This document shows, in pieces, positions 1-9,069 of a stretch of DNA of 64,000 bases (position 1 is its first letter; every line of letters begins with the position of its first letter). Made by a program: the position numbers and the translations under genes. The notes under the pieces are model-generated. The model saw only the letters and a program-made list of their open reading frames with translations, searched no databases and had not been told where the DNA came from. Source of the DNA: Sansalvadorimonas sp965243775 (GTDB lineage Bacteria > Pseudomonadota > Gammaproteobacteria > Pseudomonadales > Endozoicomonadaceae); NCBI GenBank assembly GCA_965243775.1, contig CBDEWF010000087.1:56037-120036 (forward strand). The letters are read 5' to 3'.

Positions 1-600
1 GCTGCCGGGAAAAGCCTGACTCATCAAAATAGAACAGGTTTATAAGGCCTTTCCGTTCGGCTTCCTGAGCGACTTTCAGTGTTTGATGGCAACGCTCAAA
101 GAGTGCCTGGGCGCGTTTATGCTGGCAGGATTTCCGCACACGTTTGTAGACCAATCCAATTTTTTTGTCATCCGCTGCAGCGTTTTCAATGAGGCCGATT
201 TACCGGTTTCATCTTCAAGTTTTGCCTGAGCATAGGACATCCGCCGTGGCTCTTCTGCAATCAGGTCTGCGAGGCGTTGTCTTTCCTGATCATTGTAAAT
301 TGATGGTTTTCCACCTTTGTGATCTTTATATAAGCCGTGTATACCTGAAAGCTCCCAGTCATCAATCCACCGGGATATTGTCTGGTATTGAACATCGAAA
401 ACATCAGCTATCTGAGCTAGAGAATATCCCTTATTGCTGAGAAGTATCGCATGAGCACGTTCCCTTACGCAGGGCAAAGGGCCATTGCGCATGGCACACT
501 TCAGGGTATGGATAATGGCACTATCGGTGATGGTACTGACAATTTTTTTCATAACGACAGACTCTGTACAGCAGCTGTGAAAATATAGCACCCTGATTAA
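1..600 (-). mobile_element. IS630-family element, partial, running off the left edge
   Basis: This is the 5' part of an IS630/Tc1-type transposase gene on the minus strand, beginning near 552 (MKKIVSTITDS) and continuing past base 1. The first reading frame holds an N-terminal helix-turn-helix pair (…SLAQIADVFDVQYQTISRW…) and then KTLQRMTKK. From there the original frame ends after non-homologous residues, while the -1 frame continues as IGLVYKRVRKS and goes on open to the window edge with LFYFDESGFS, which fits the first catalytic Asp region. The switch lies at a run of seven A (minus strand, about 161-167) placed as xxA AAA AAA, a classical -1 slippage site. The outer terminal repeat cannot be fixed because the other end is outside the window. 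The right limit between 592 and 651 is an estimate. Confidence 0.75.
76..552 (-). CDS. IS630-type transposase, first frame (N-terminal DNA-binding part)
   Basis: Encodes the DNA-binding half of an IS630-family transposase: a tandem helix-turn-helix region over about residues 10-110, with the typical stretch RRMSYAQAKLEDETG and a second HTH leading to LQRMTKK. The catalytic DDE half is not in this frame. It is found in the -1 frame downstream and continues beyond the left edge. Start chosen at the ATG near 552 (MKKIVSTI) rather than the upstream start at 591, because family members begin close to the first helix; no clear ribosome binding site is visible for either. Whether a full protein is made depends on frameshifting at the A7 run, which is inferred from sequence only. 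Confidence 0.6.
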   Translation of the reverse strand: MKKIVSTITDSAIIHTLKCAMRNGPLPCVRERAHAILLSNKGYSLAQIADVFDVQYQTISRWIDDWELSGIHGLYKDHKGGKPSIYNDQERQRLADLIAEEPRRMSYAQAKLEDETGKSASLKTLQRMTKKLDWSTNVCGNPASINAPRHSLSVAIKH

Positions 601-651
601 TAGTACTTTCGTACGCAGTTTAGGTGATCAATATATGAAAGCAATTGTTTG

Positions 652-765
652 AGTAACTGCTCATATTTTACTGGCAAAATTGTCTGTTTTTTATACAGAT
701 CCTCACTATCACTGGGCTGTAGCCGAGTCGATGGTTGGTCTGCCAGTGAAATATGAGCAGTTACT
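652..765. mobile_element. MITE-like element, 114 bp, with about 25-bp inverted ends
   Basis: The left end starts AGTAACTGCTCATATTTT and the right end is its reverse complement with one mismatch over about 25 bases (652-676 against 741-765). The flanks carry the direct repeat TGTTTG (646-651 and 766-771), a plausible target-site duplication. There is no coding potential inside. It lies between the IS630 fragment and the carbonic-anhydrase-like gene. Only one copy is in the window, so mobility is inferred from structure. Confidence 0.6.
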
Positions 766-853
766 TGTTTGACTACTTATGTAACGAGCAAAAGCGGAGG
801 AACAGGAGCTTTTATTCGGCATTTGTAGCCTGCGATAAGATTATGAACAGGCT

Positions 854-889
854 CTAAGAAGATAGAGGATAAAACCTCTCTCTTCTTAG
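854..889 (-). terminator. Stem-loop after the gamma-carbonic anhydrase-like gene
   Basis: The arms CTAAGAAGA-AGAGG and CCTCT-TCTTCTTAG pair with about 14 base pairs around an A/T-rich loop. The hairpin overlaps the stop codon of the minus-strand gene ending at 886. There is no good T tract after it, so it may be an mRNA-stabilising hairpin rather than an intrinsic terminator. Confidence 0.35.
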
Positions 890-1419
890 ACAAAACGCTC
901 ATCTACGGACAGTTGTTCTTTAAACCTTTTAAAATTCTGTACATAGTGGGCACTGGACCACTCCAGCATTTTTTTCTGCTCTTCCGTCAGTTCTTTCACC
1001 ACCTTACCGGGCGAACCCATTACCAGAGAACCATCTGGTATAACCTTACCTTCCGGGATAAGAGCATTGGCACCAATAAGGCAGTGCTTGCCAATTTTGG
1101 CACCATTCAGAATGACAGCATTAATGCCAATCAAGCTGTAATCACCAATGTCACAACCATGTAGCATCACTTTATGACCAACAGTCACTCCCCTGCCAAT
1201 TGTCAGGGGAACACCAGAATCTGTATGCAGCACAGAGCCATCCTGGATATTGCTCTCAGCACCAATGGTAATAATATCGTTATCCCCGCGAACCACAGCG
1301 TTATACCAGACACTGGCATTATTTTTCAGAACCACCGAGCCAATAACCGTAGCATTATCCGCCACAAACCAGTCATCACCCTGTATCTCAACAGCCCTGT
1401 TACCCAGACGATAAATCAT
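886..1419 (-). CDS. Gamma-class carbonic anhydrase-like hexapeptide-repeat protein (YrdA type)
   Basis: Left-handed beta-helix protein of the gamma-carbonic anhydrase/YrdA family, cytoplasmic, trimeric by family. The repeats of hexapeptide type run from about residue 15 (…ATVIGSVVLKNNASVWYNAV…) to 150. Expected zinc-ligand histidines are visible in GSVLHTD, in VTVGHKV and in MLHGCDIGD. The motif VRGDNDIITIG, typical of the family, is present. Members have been linked to carbonic anhydrase activity or to acyl-group handling; the exact substrate of YrdA-type proteins is uncertain. The ATG at 1419 is preferred to the GTG at 1431 because GGAG lies about six bases before it. Length about 178 residues is normal. 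Confidence 0.85.
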   Translation of the reverse strand: MIYRLGNRAVEIQGDDWFVADNATVIGSVVLKNNASVWYNAVVRGDNDIITIGAESNIQDGSVLHTDSGVPLTIGRGVTVGHKVMLHGCDIGDYSLIGINAVILNGAKIGKHCLIGANALIPEGKVIPDGSLVMGSPGKVVKELTEEQKKMLEWSSAHYVQNFKRFKEQLSVDERFV

Positions 1420-1504
1420 AAAATACTCCACTCCTGATTACAGAAGTGAAGGTATATGAAGAAAGAAAAGGGAGAAAGCTAATTTACTTAATCAGGAACG
1501 CTGA

Positions 1505-2143
1505 TCAGGCCTGCCGACACCAGAGGCCATTTTCAACCTGATCGCCCCGGGTCTGGGGAACATCCAGGGGAATATTTGCTCCTGCAGCGAGATTAAGAAA
1601 CTCCACCAGCATTATTGCTGTCAGCCCCCAGATCTGGTATTCACCAAACTGCCATGCCGGCACATGAAAAGTCATATGCCGGTAACTGAGCGCATCTGTT
1701 CTGACCCTCTCAGCATCCAGGAAAAAACTGACCGGCACCTGAAAGATACGGTCCAGCTCATGGGGATTAGCCACCAGCTCTACCCCAGGTTCAACGACAC
1801 CCACATAGGGCGTTACCTTGATACCAAAGCGGGAAATTACGTCGCCTGTAGAACCCAGCATATCTACCTGATCCACAGGCAGGCCAATTTCTTCCCGGGA
1901 TTCACGTAGAGCAGTATGCAATAAACTGCCATCTTCAGGATCACGCTTCCCTCCAGGAAACGCCACTTCACCACCATGGGTATTCAGATGACTGGAGCGA
2001 CGAGTGAAAATAATTTCTGGATCCAGCTCCTTTCTGGTCAGGGGAATCAGCACAGCAGCTTCCGGCACATCCATGGCGAGCCGCCGGGGGTTATGAGAAC
2101 GTAGCTGCTGGCGAATTGTCTTTAACTGAGTCTTTTTTAACAT
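1505..2143 (-). CDS. nudL: Nudix hydrolase, CoA pyrophosphatase type (NudL/YeaB)
   Basis: Predicted to hydrolyse coenzyme A and derivatives to 3'-phosphoadenosine phosphate and phosphopantetheine. The Nudix box is complete: GGKRDPEDGS followed by ALRESREEIGL (about residues 64-87), giving the GX5EX7REUXEEXGU pattern. The upstream LIPLTRKE…IIFTRRSSHLNTHGGEVAFPGG segment is the CoA-type signature. Length 212 residues fits the family. It is encoded on the same strand as the gene at 886-1419 with an 85-bp gap, and a spermidine-synthase-like gene lies upstream. Function is assigned by family; no experiment is implied. Confidence 0.85.
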   Translation of the reverse strand: MLKKTQLKTIRQQLRSHNPRRLAMDVPEAAVLIPLTRKELDPEIIFTRRSSHLNTHGGEVAFPGGKRDPEDGSLLHTALRESREEIGLPVDQVDMLGSTGDVISRFGIKVTPYVGVVEPGVELVANPHELDRIFQVPVSFFLDAERVRTDALSYRHMTFHVPAWQFGEYQIWGLTAIMLVEFLNLAAGANIPLDVPQTRGDQVENGLWCRQA

Positions 2144-2263
2144 AGTCGGGGCACTTCCCTGCCCGTTTTCCCGGGTCTCTGTTTATTATGTCAAATTAAT
2201 ACAGCAAGTCATGAGACTGGCACATGATCATGACAGTTCTGCAAAGATCATTATAGTTCTGTA

Positions 2264-3130
2264 TTACATTTCCATGACCCTGTATTCGCCAGCCAGCATA
2301 TGGTCAATAAACGTACCAAAAGAGAACCCGGCATTGATTTTCTGGTCCAGCTTATAAGCCCGTTCCCGCAAAATCGGGTAATTGACAATCTGCCTGTGCT
2401 TCAATGCTGCCAGGATCACATGTTTGCTATCGGCAGTTTCCCAGACAAATACATGGGGAAACACATCAATCATCCGGTCAATATCCATCCGAGATAAACG
2501 ACGATTGTCGAATACTGCAATCAGGGTTCCATGTTCATTCAGCTTATCCCGAATCCCCAGCAAAATACCATGGTCACGAAACAGGTCGGAAGACTCTTGA
2601 AAAACGGCCTCACGATCCAAGTAAATCACATTATAGGCTCCCCGCTGGCGACTCAGCAGATAATCCAAACCAGAATCCTGCCTTACAGTCAGTCTGTCAT
2701 CCGAGCGAATGTTAAAATACTCACTGGCCACAGCCATCATGGCTGGATCCTGATCGACTACATCAATAAACTGAGCCGGGGTAAAGTTTCGTAGAAACCG
2801 GATAAGACCGATATTGCGCAGCCCCACAACCATTGAGTGCTCATGACCTGTAGCGAGCAGGAAAGATGCCAGCAGCTCGCGGTGCTCTTCCTGAACGGGA
2901 ATTTCCGGTTGCAGCAGACTGATTCGACTGACCAAAGCCTCTTCCCCCTTACCGTTTCGTAAGAACAGCGATCGGAAAGTCCCTTCATCGGCCACCCGCA
3001 TCGACTGCTGATTTCCAATGACAACCCCGCCCAGGGGCAGACCACGAAAACCATTAATGCACATAGCTGGTGCAGCCAGCAGAGTTGATGGCAGGAAAAT
3101 AAGTAACAAAACCAAAGCTCGGAGTAACAT
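2264..3130 (-). CDS. Exported spermidine synthase-like protein
   Basis: The protein has a signal peptide (hydrophobic LLRALVLLLIFLPSTLLA) followed by a Rossmann-type methyltransferase/aminopropyltransferase fold. VVGLRNIGLIRFLRNF matches the nucleotide loop, FIDVVDQDPAMMAVASEYF matches the acidic end of strand 2, and DRLTVRQDSGLDYLL matches the next motif of polyamine synthases. The glycine-rich loop is degenerate (GLRNIG instead of GGGDG), so catalysis is doubtful. 288 residues. Bacterial spermidine-synthase-like proteins with export signals are common and mostly uncharacterised. It is transcribed divergently from the Nudix gene starting at 3276. Confidence 0.7.
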   Translation of the reverse strand: MLLRALVLLLIFLPSTLLAAPAMCINGFRGLPLGGVVIGNQQSMRVADEGTFRSLFLRNGKGEEALVSRISLLQPEIPVQEEHRELLASFLLATGHEHSMVVGLRNIGLIRFLRNFTPAQFIDVVDQDPAMMAVASEYFNIRSDDRLTVRQDSGLDYLLSRQRGAYNVIYLDREAVFQESSDLFRDHGILLGIRDKLNEHGTLIAVFDNRRLSRMDIDRMIDVFPHVFVWETADSKHVILAALKHRQIVNYPILRERAYKLDQKINAGFSFGTFIDHMLAGEYRVMEM

Positions 3131-3275
3131 AACTGTTTAACAGTCAGAATCAGGTGCGAGAGTAGACACCACAACTCTTCCCGGGTTCCTGAACAGCAAG
3201 CAAAATTCAGCTGAAACTGTTGCCAAACAGTGATGATCTGGCACACTGAAATGAGGAAATCACGGGAACAAGTGA

Positions 3276-3806
3276 ATGAAATATTGCAACCAGTGCGGTC
3301 AGCCTGTCAGCCTTGCCATTCCAGAAGGAGATGACCGTCACCGGCATATCTGCGACTCCTGCAATACCATCCACTATCAGAATCCCAAGATCATTGCCGG
3401 AACCCTGCCAGTTTTTGATAACAGGGTTCTCCTCTGCCGTCGGGCCATAGAGCCCCGCTCCGGCCTCTGGACCCTGCCAGCTGGTTTTATGGAGAATGAA
3501 GAATCGACCCTGGATGCAGCCCGCCGGGAGACCTGGGAAGAAGCCAGAGCCCGTACCAGCCGGGAAGAACTATACACAGTCTTAAGCGTGCCTCGCATCA
3601 GCCAGGTTTACCTGTTTTACTTGGCAAGACTTGAAGAACCTGAATTCGGCCCTGGGGAAGAGAGTCTGGAGGTCAGGCTCTTCAGTGAACAGGAGATTCC
3701 CTGGGATGAAATCGCCTTTCATACTGTTCGGCGTACTCTTAAGTATTACTTTGCTGACAAAGCCCGGAACAGCTTTCCTTTGAGAGACGAAACACTGATG
3801 CTTTAG
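3276..3806 (+). CDS. Nudix hydrolase with N-terminal zinc ribbon (NudC-like)
   Basis: Small Nudix hydrolase, 176 residues. An N-terminal zinc ribbon is formed by CNQCG and CDSCN (residues 4-31), as in ADP-ribose/NADH pyrophosphatases, followed by QNPKIIAGTLPVF. The Nudix box is GFMENEESTLDAARRETWEE (about residues 71-90), intact with the metal-binding REXXEE glutamates. Proteins of this short zinc-ribbon type are usually annotated as ADP-ribose pyrophosphatase or NADH pyrophosphatase-like; substrate not determined here. The gene stands alone, convergent with the cytochrome operon on the other strand. Confidence 0.85.
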   Translation: MKYCNQCGQPVSLAIPEGDDRHRHICDSCNTIHYQNPKIIAGTLPVFDNRVLLCRRAIEPRSGLWTLPAGFMENEESTLDAARRETWEEARARTSREELYTVLSVPRISQVYLFYLARLEEPEFGPGEESLEVRLFSEQEIPWDEIAFHTVRRTLKYYFADKARNSFPLRDETLML

Positions 3807-3843
3807 TTTCCTCTCTAAAGCTATTACTTCATAAATTTGAGGA

Positions 3844-3900
3844 TTCGGATTGCTCTGCCAAAGACCAGAAAGCCTGATGGTGCAGGAAGAGCAACCCGAA
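3844..3900. terminator. Bidirectional terminator-like hairpin between convergent genes
   Basis: TTCGG-A-TTGCTCT (3844-3856) pairs with AGAGCAA-C-CCGAA (3887-3900), a 12-bp stem with one mismatch and a long loop. It sits between the end of the Nudix gene (3806) and the end of the cytochrome b gene (3930), the position expected for a shared terminator. No strong T run follows on either strand. Confidence 0.35.
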
Positions 3901-3929
3901 ACAGATGTGGTTACTTTTGTTTGGCTGCG

Positions 3930-4541
3930 CTATTCTTCAGTGCCCTCATCATCATAAACCTCGCCATACCCTGTCAGCAGTGACATCATATGCTCGCCAG
4001 CGGTGGCCCCGGTTGTGATGATATAAACGTGGGCAACAAGGAACGTCAGCATCAACCAGGCTCCGGCCACATGGATATTAGCTACCCAGGGCAGGGCCGG
4101 GTGAGCACCACTGTCCATCCACAATCCATAAAACATATAGAACAGGCCACTCCCCCAGATCACCGGCATAAGAACCAGCTTCAGCAATAGATAAGTCAGT
4201 CGCTGCAGTGGATTGTGCTTGGCCCAGCGTTTGCGGCGATACGGATGGTGCTCCCCTTTGAAGATACCGACAAAGTAGAACCGGACAACATCCATCATCT
4301 GGTTACTGGTCGGCCGATAGTGCTTCCACTGACCGGTGGTTGCTGACCAGAAAATTGCCATCCCCCACAAGGCCAAAAGCGTCCAGGCACAGATGTTATG
4401 AATCATCACCGCCTGTTGGAAGCCCAGCAGCTGATAACTGCCGTGAATCTCAAACCCAGTCAACAGCAGAGTGAAAATGATCAACAACTGCGCCCAGTGC
4501 CAGAACCGCTCAAAGCGGGTAAATATCATTTCCCGTCTCAT
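3930..4541 (-). CDS. Membrane cytochrome b561-type subunit
   Basis: Multi-helix cytochrome b of the b561/thiosulfate-reductase gamma-subunit kind, 203 residues, with about four membrane segments (LLIIFTLLLTGFEI, NICAWTLLALWGMAIFW, LLLKLVLMPVIWGSGLFYMF, VAGAWLMLTFLVAHVYIITT). Candidate heme-ligand histidines are in RFWHWAQ, MIHNICAW, NIHVAGAW and VAHVYI. It overlaps the stop codon of the upstream octaheme cytochrome by four bases, so the two are translationally coupled. Likely role: passing electrons between the quinone pool and the octaheme cytochrome. This pairing is inferred from gene order and family. Confidence 0.8.
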   Translation of the reverse strand: MRREMIFTRFERFWHWAQLLIIFTLLLTGFEIHGSYQLLGFQQAVMIHNICAWTLLALWGMAIFWSATTGQWKHYRPTSNQMMDVVRFYFVGIFKGEHHPYRRKRWAKHNPLQRLTYLLLKLVLMPVIWGSGLFYMFYGLWMDSGAHPALPWVANIHVAGAWLMLTFLVAHVYIITTGATAGEHMMSLLTGYGEVYDDEGTEE

Positions 4542-6169
4542 TGCCGGACTCCTTTATTCCTTTGGGAAAAACGCAACAGACCATGCCCGATACCCGCCAG
4601 GATGGAGATCAATACCAGAAGTAAACCGATTCTATCCAGCCACTCGCTATGGTCACGCCCCGGAAGATAGATACCACCGATCCCCGCCATACGGCTGTTG
4701 TTCCGGTTATGACAGGCAGTGCAGTCCAGAGCTTGCTCAGCCGGCGCCACCATATGAGTAATGGGGAACAGGTACTCAGTTTTGGTGAACTCAACCTTGC
4801 CACTGAAGGGCTGACCTACAGCTTTCATACCAGCCTCGGAAGCTTTTACCCAGTCATAGGATTTCCAGAAAGCTGCATCATCCTTGCCGAACAGGTGGGG
4901 AACTATCATCTGCCCTGTTTCAGGATCTCGCGGTGTGACGCTGCGCATAACCTTGAAAGGCCAAATGCGTGACCGTTCATCAGCAGCATCTCCTTCCAGA
5001 GTAACCAGCTCAACCACACCCTGCTCGTTCTTACTGGTCTTATCCCCAATCAGGGTGTAGTTTATTTTGCCGTTAAACTAGGCATATTCCGGCTTAACAT
5101 TATCAGCCCAGGTAAAGTCACCTTTCTTCGAACTGTAGGTAACATTGCCAGCTTCATCCTTAAGGGTTTTCTTGCTCTTGCCGGCAGTTGACCAGTCCCA
5201 GGTAATCTTGGTTTTCTTGTTCCGGGCGAACGCAGGAATATGGCAGGTCTGACAAGCTACTCTGGCAACATGCTGATTAAGTACCAGTGCCGGCTTGCCT
5301 TTATGGGGATCACTGGCATGGCAGGATTCACAGGTAGCACGCCCACCGAATTCGTGGCCGGGAACATCAATGCCATGCATATCCCGGGCATTCATGGTTA
5401 TACGGCTGCCAGCCGTAAGGTGGTCAACCGTTGTATGACAATCCTGACAAGCCATATTCAGCCCATCTGCATCCATATGCACATCCAGGGCAAAGGGGGG
5501 CTTGCTCAGGGTGGAGTCCATATCACCATGTTTCACGCTGTCCCCACCGCCACCGTAAAAGTGACAGGAACCACAATTATCACGACTGGACTGACCAGCG
5601 CTCTGGGCTGATTTGACCAGATCGACAGGCTCACGGATATTTCCGGACTTGGGAGGCCACTCCTTCGGTTTGTAATTGGGGTGACCAGCCATGGTGGGGA
5701 ACTTGCTGTACTCACCGGACGTATCGTGGCAGACCAGACAGTCAACATTCTCCTGTTTGGCAAAGTCGAACTTGTCATCCTTCCAGCCGTATCCTGCATG
5801 ACAGCTGGTGCAGCGAGCCTCATTGGTACGCACAGCCATACAGAAGTTATTAATAATATTGTCTTTGCCGGTTTGCCTGCTGTCTTTGGCCGGATCTATC
5901 TTCCAGTTCCAGTGAATACTTTTTTGAACCTGGGCGGCAGCTTCTGTATGACACTCCAAGCAGGCTTTAGTAACGTCAGGCCCGGTCGGGAAAGGCCCCT
6001 TGAGCTGCTCAAATTCACTATGATTTGCGGTACTGGCATATGCCAGTGAACCCACAGCCAGGAAGCTGCAGACAGCTCCCTTAAGCAGAAGGGACTTTGC
6101 TTTCGTTGAGCCCTGCAGGTTTATCGATTGTTTTTTATAGTGTGACTTCTTTTTTATTGCGAAAACCAT
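4538..6169 (-). pseudogene. Octaheme c-type cytochrome, tetrathionate reductase family, cut by an in-frame amber codon
   Basis: Reading minus-strand from 6169 gives a signal peptide (KSLLLKGAVCSFLAVGSLAYA) and seven heme-binding CxxCH motifs: CLECH, CTSCH, CLVCH, CGSCH, CQDCH, CESCH and CQTCH. The frame then meets TAG at 5080-5078 in VKPEYA-stop-FNGKINYTLIG. The same frame continues open to 4538, adding the eighth motif CTACH and a C-terminal membrane helix (WLDRIGLLLVLISILAGIGHG). Total about 543 sense codons. Octaheme cytochromes of this family reduce tetrathionate, nitrite or hydroxylamine in the periplasm. The ATG at 6169 is preferred to the GTG at 6178, with GGAGTG just upstream. A TGG to TAG change would explain the stop (inference). 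Unless TAG is read through, the protein lacks heme 8 and its anchor. Confidence 0.85.
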
Positions 6170-6178
6170 CTGGAACAC

Positions 6179-6771
6179 TCCGAGATAGTGGTAATCGCCT
6201 GAATCTTAAAATGAGTGCCTGCTGTATTTATTGATGTGTATCATACAGCTTGAATATACATAAGTATTATCTAATTTAGATATAGCTTAATAATGTTCAC
6301 ATGATCACATCTTGAACAATAAGTACCTGGGCATATGGAATCGCATATTTCTGGCCAATAAACAGGTTGCTCAGCTGGGTTGCAGTGCAGAGAGCATAGC
6401 CCGCTATGTGACCGGAGCTGCAGCACGGCTGAGCGTGCCTGGAGATTGAGTCAGAAATATATGATTTCATGTGTCCAGGTACTTAACCACTAAATCAATT
6501 GGTAATACAAGAGCAGGGAATAGCTACACCCAACAGATCATATGAGCCTTAATGACAACACCGATAACCAGATGGTTATAAACTCTGTCATCATGGTCAT
6601 CCCTTATATCTGAGACAGATATATCCAACATGATAATTGTCGATATTAACAACCTGAAATATTTTAATCTGAAAAGCTATATTGTCATGATTATTTTTAA
6701 TAACAGTTCAATCAGGATCTGTGGATATAAAAACAGTCGTGTTACATATTTTTATCTGGGTACGAAAAAAA
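6179..6771. other. Intergenic region with a MITE-like element
   Basis: About 590 A/T-rich bases between the divergent octaheme cytochrome and the deubiquitinase-like gene. It holds the 164-bp inverted-repeat element at 6321-6484 and otherwise presumably the promoters of both genes. No convincing gene was seen; short open frames here lack ribosome binding sites and family resemblance. Confidence 0.5.
6321..6484. mobile_element. MITE-like element, 164 bp, with about 35-bp inverted ends
   Basis: The left end AAGTACCTGGGCATATGGAA and following bases (6321-6355) match the reverse complement of 6450-6484 at about 30 of 35 positions. The interior (about 95 bases, G/C-rich, itself palindromic around GCATAGCCCGCTATG) has no coding capacity. 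No clear target duplication was found. Only one copy is in the window, so the assignment rests on structure. Confidence 0.55.
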
Positions 6772-9064
6772 ATGGAGTCTTCCAACAGCACAACAGGATC
6801 ACAGGTATCAACTTCAACAGCTGCAGAAGCTACAGCAAATCAAGACTGGTTTGATACAGCCAACCCAGACCTAAGAGTGCTTACTCCCAGCAAGATTACG
6901 CAACAAATGCGTTCCCTTACTTCTCCAATAGTGGGAGCAGGTTTACAAAAACTCTCCACACAGATAAATAAAACCCTGGCAGAAAGGCCGTTATGCCAAG
7001 TGCATGGAAGAATTGAAACTCACACTCTTACGGAAGCCCAGTACCAAAAACTACCAACCATCAATCTTCCCGTAACAAAACAAACAGCTTCTCAACTTCC
7101 ACCTTCCAGAAGAAAAGGCAAGCATTCACGGAAAACACAATCTGTAGCACCGGAAACTGAGAGTATAAAAACAAAAAAAACAAGAATATCCCCCTTGGCT
7201 CTGTTAACACTACATGTTGGTAGTACTTCCGTGCACCCTGTATAGCTTGGCATTCGGGCTTCATAGAAAATTTGGTTACTTCCTCTATTCAGCGTAATCA
7301 CTAACTTTGAGAAATAAACCAACATCTATTGTTAACAGAGCCTCCCCCTTGGTTACACCACAAGAATGTGAGAAATCACTACCTATAAGTGCAATTTGTG
7401 AACTTGCTCATCTGTCTCTTTTTCTGGAAAAAAAAAGTACACAATGGTTGAATACTTTTGGGGTTCGTATATCTGCTGAAGCCCTGCTGACACTGGCAAG
7501 ATTCTACCCTGTCCTTGGTTTCTATCTGCACTTGCAAACAAAAAGCGATGCTAAAGAAAAACAAAATATCATAGATGATTTAATTAATATCAGGGCGCAC
7601 ATTTCGAACTGCAACCCCAACCACATGAACATTATCTTCTCTAAAGATGAAGTTTTGCAATTAAAAGAATTATTTAAGAGAGCTAAAATAACCCCATATA
7701 AAGACCCTGAATTATTATTAAAAGAGGTGTTATCACCCCACCTTAACTTACTGAGAGAAAATAACATTACCCTCTCTACAGACTTCATAATCAACCTGTG
7801 TAAAAACCAGAACAAACCAGCTTCTTTTTACACATTCATTCTACTACAGTGTTACATTGCCGAGCAAAAAAATCAGCGAGCATTTAATACCATTACCACA
7901 ATCGTCTGCTTCTTGGTTGATTACAACAAAAAAAACCCAATTTGTAGTTTAAATAAACTTGCAGAAATCATTATCAAACTTCTTAACAATAATAAGACAC
8001 AAGACATTTCAGATATTGCTCTTTCCTTTCCAAAATTAAACGATAAATATAAGACTCTATGCTATATAAACTGTGCTGTTTACTTCCTTAGATATATCAA
8101 TACTGAAGATGAATTAAATGAGATAAAGACGCTGTCAACATCTTCTGAAAAACCCTCAACTCTATGTGGAAGTCTGTGCCAGCTTTCCCGCTTGGTAACT
8201 GCCATGATCACACCCCAGCCAGAGAGTGAAGCATCTATTGATGAAATATGGAAAGACTTCGTCGAACAGTGCTTCCACGATCGATCTCAATATTTCAAAG
8301 ATTCTGTTGGGCTTAAAGGGAGGCGGAGACAACCTAGAAAAATTGATAAAACATTTATTTTAAAAAACCTTGAGCAGAATGATGCCAATGAATTCCTTAT
8401 CAGTCTGGAATCATTGATCGACAGCTGGAAGCCATCGCCTCGCTGCTTTCGGATTATTTCACGAGCATCTACAAGCTACGAAGGGCACGTTTACAGCCGC
8501 CAGCTAAGAGGTGATACAGTGCCTACAAATGAATTATGTATCAGAATTGGCAGTGATGGTGATATTGAAAGAGGTATACGTAATTTTCTTGCAAAGGAGC
8601 AGTTAGATGATCTCTTTTGGGAAGCTACCGATACGCTGCCAGAGGGCAAGTATACAAGCCAGCGAGAGCGTACACTGTGTTTTCATGGTGAATACAGACG
8701 GTTTCGGATATATCTGGGACAAAACTGGGGCCTAATTCCTGAACTCACAGAGCGTCAAGGATTAAAAGCCGCTATTGATTTTGCCTTCAAGCCTATCCAG
8801 ATACCGATACAGTTTGCAGGTGGTATATCTAATACAACAGCCTTCCCTCTATGCGTTATCGCCCACTGTGGTGACAATAGACACAGTGGTCACTACATCA
8901 TTTTTGTTCGTCACAGGCAAGGCTGGGTTCTTGCAGGGGAGAATGAAGCGAAAGTGATAGATGAACCCGAGCTGTTTTTGAAGGGGCAAGGGTATCACCC
9001 ACATACAATAGGGTACACAGCCGCAGATTTCAGCCATGCAGAAGCTCCCCCTACTGTAGGCTAA
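6772..9064 (+). pseudogene. USP-type deubiquitinase-like gene, split by a 146-bp MITE
   Basis: Removing the MITE (7197-7342) and one copy of its TCCCCCTT duplication joins 6772-7196 to 7351-9064 in one frame of 712 residues. The N-terminal about 150 residues are Ser/Thr/Lys-rich and look disordered, as in secreted effectors. The C-terminal half carries the marks of ubiquitin-specific proteases (C19): a Cys box KTLCYINCAVYFL (Cys at 8060-8062), an EQNDANEFLISLESLID segment like QQDAHEFL, and a His box PLCVIAHCGDNRHSGHY (His at 8891-8893) followed by GWVLAGENEAKVI. By family it would cleave ubiquitin from host proteins. Now the MITE shifts the frame: the front half stops at 7245, and a TTG inside the MITE (7307) could start a 585-residue product that still holds the catalytic domain. 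Confidence 0.75.
7197..7342 (-). mobile_element. MITE copy 1 (146 bp), inserted in the deubiquitinase-like gene
   Basis: The ends are GGCTCTGTTAACA / TGTTAACAGAGCC, with inverted repeats extending about 26 bases with two mismatches. It is flanked by the 8-bp duplication TCCCCCTT (7189-7196 and 7343-7350). The whole element is the exact reverse complement of the copy at 37858-38003. No transposase is encoded; an element with matching ends elsewhere must supply it. The 8-bp duplication fits several DDE families; I cannot assign the parent. Confidence 0.92.
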
Positions 9065-9069
9065 AGGCT

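Noticed and set aside
5240..6049. Several open frames antisense to the octaheme cytochrome
   Set aside because: Shadow frames of the CxxCH-rich gene.
7061..7325. Short minus-strand frames across MITE copy 1
   Set aside because: They are made of MITE sequence, identical to the frame at the other copy, so not independent genes.
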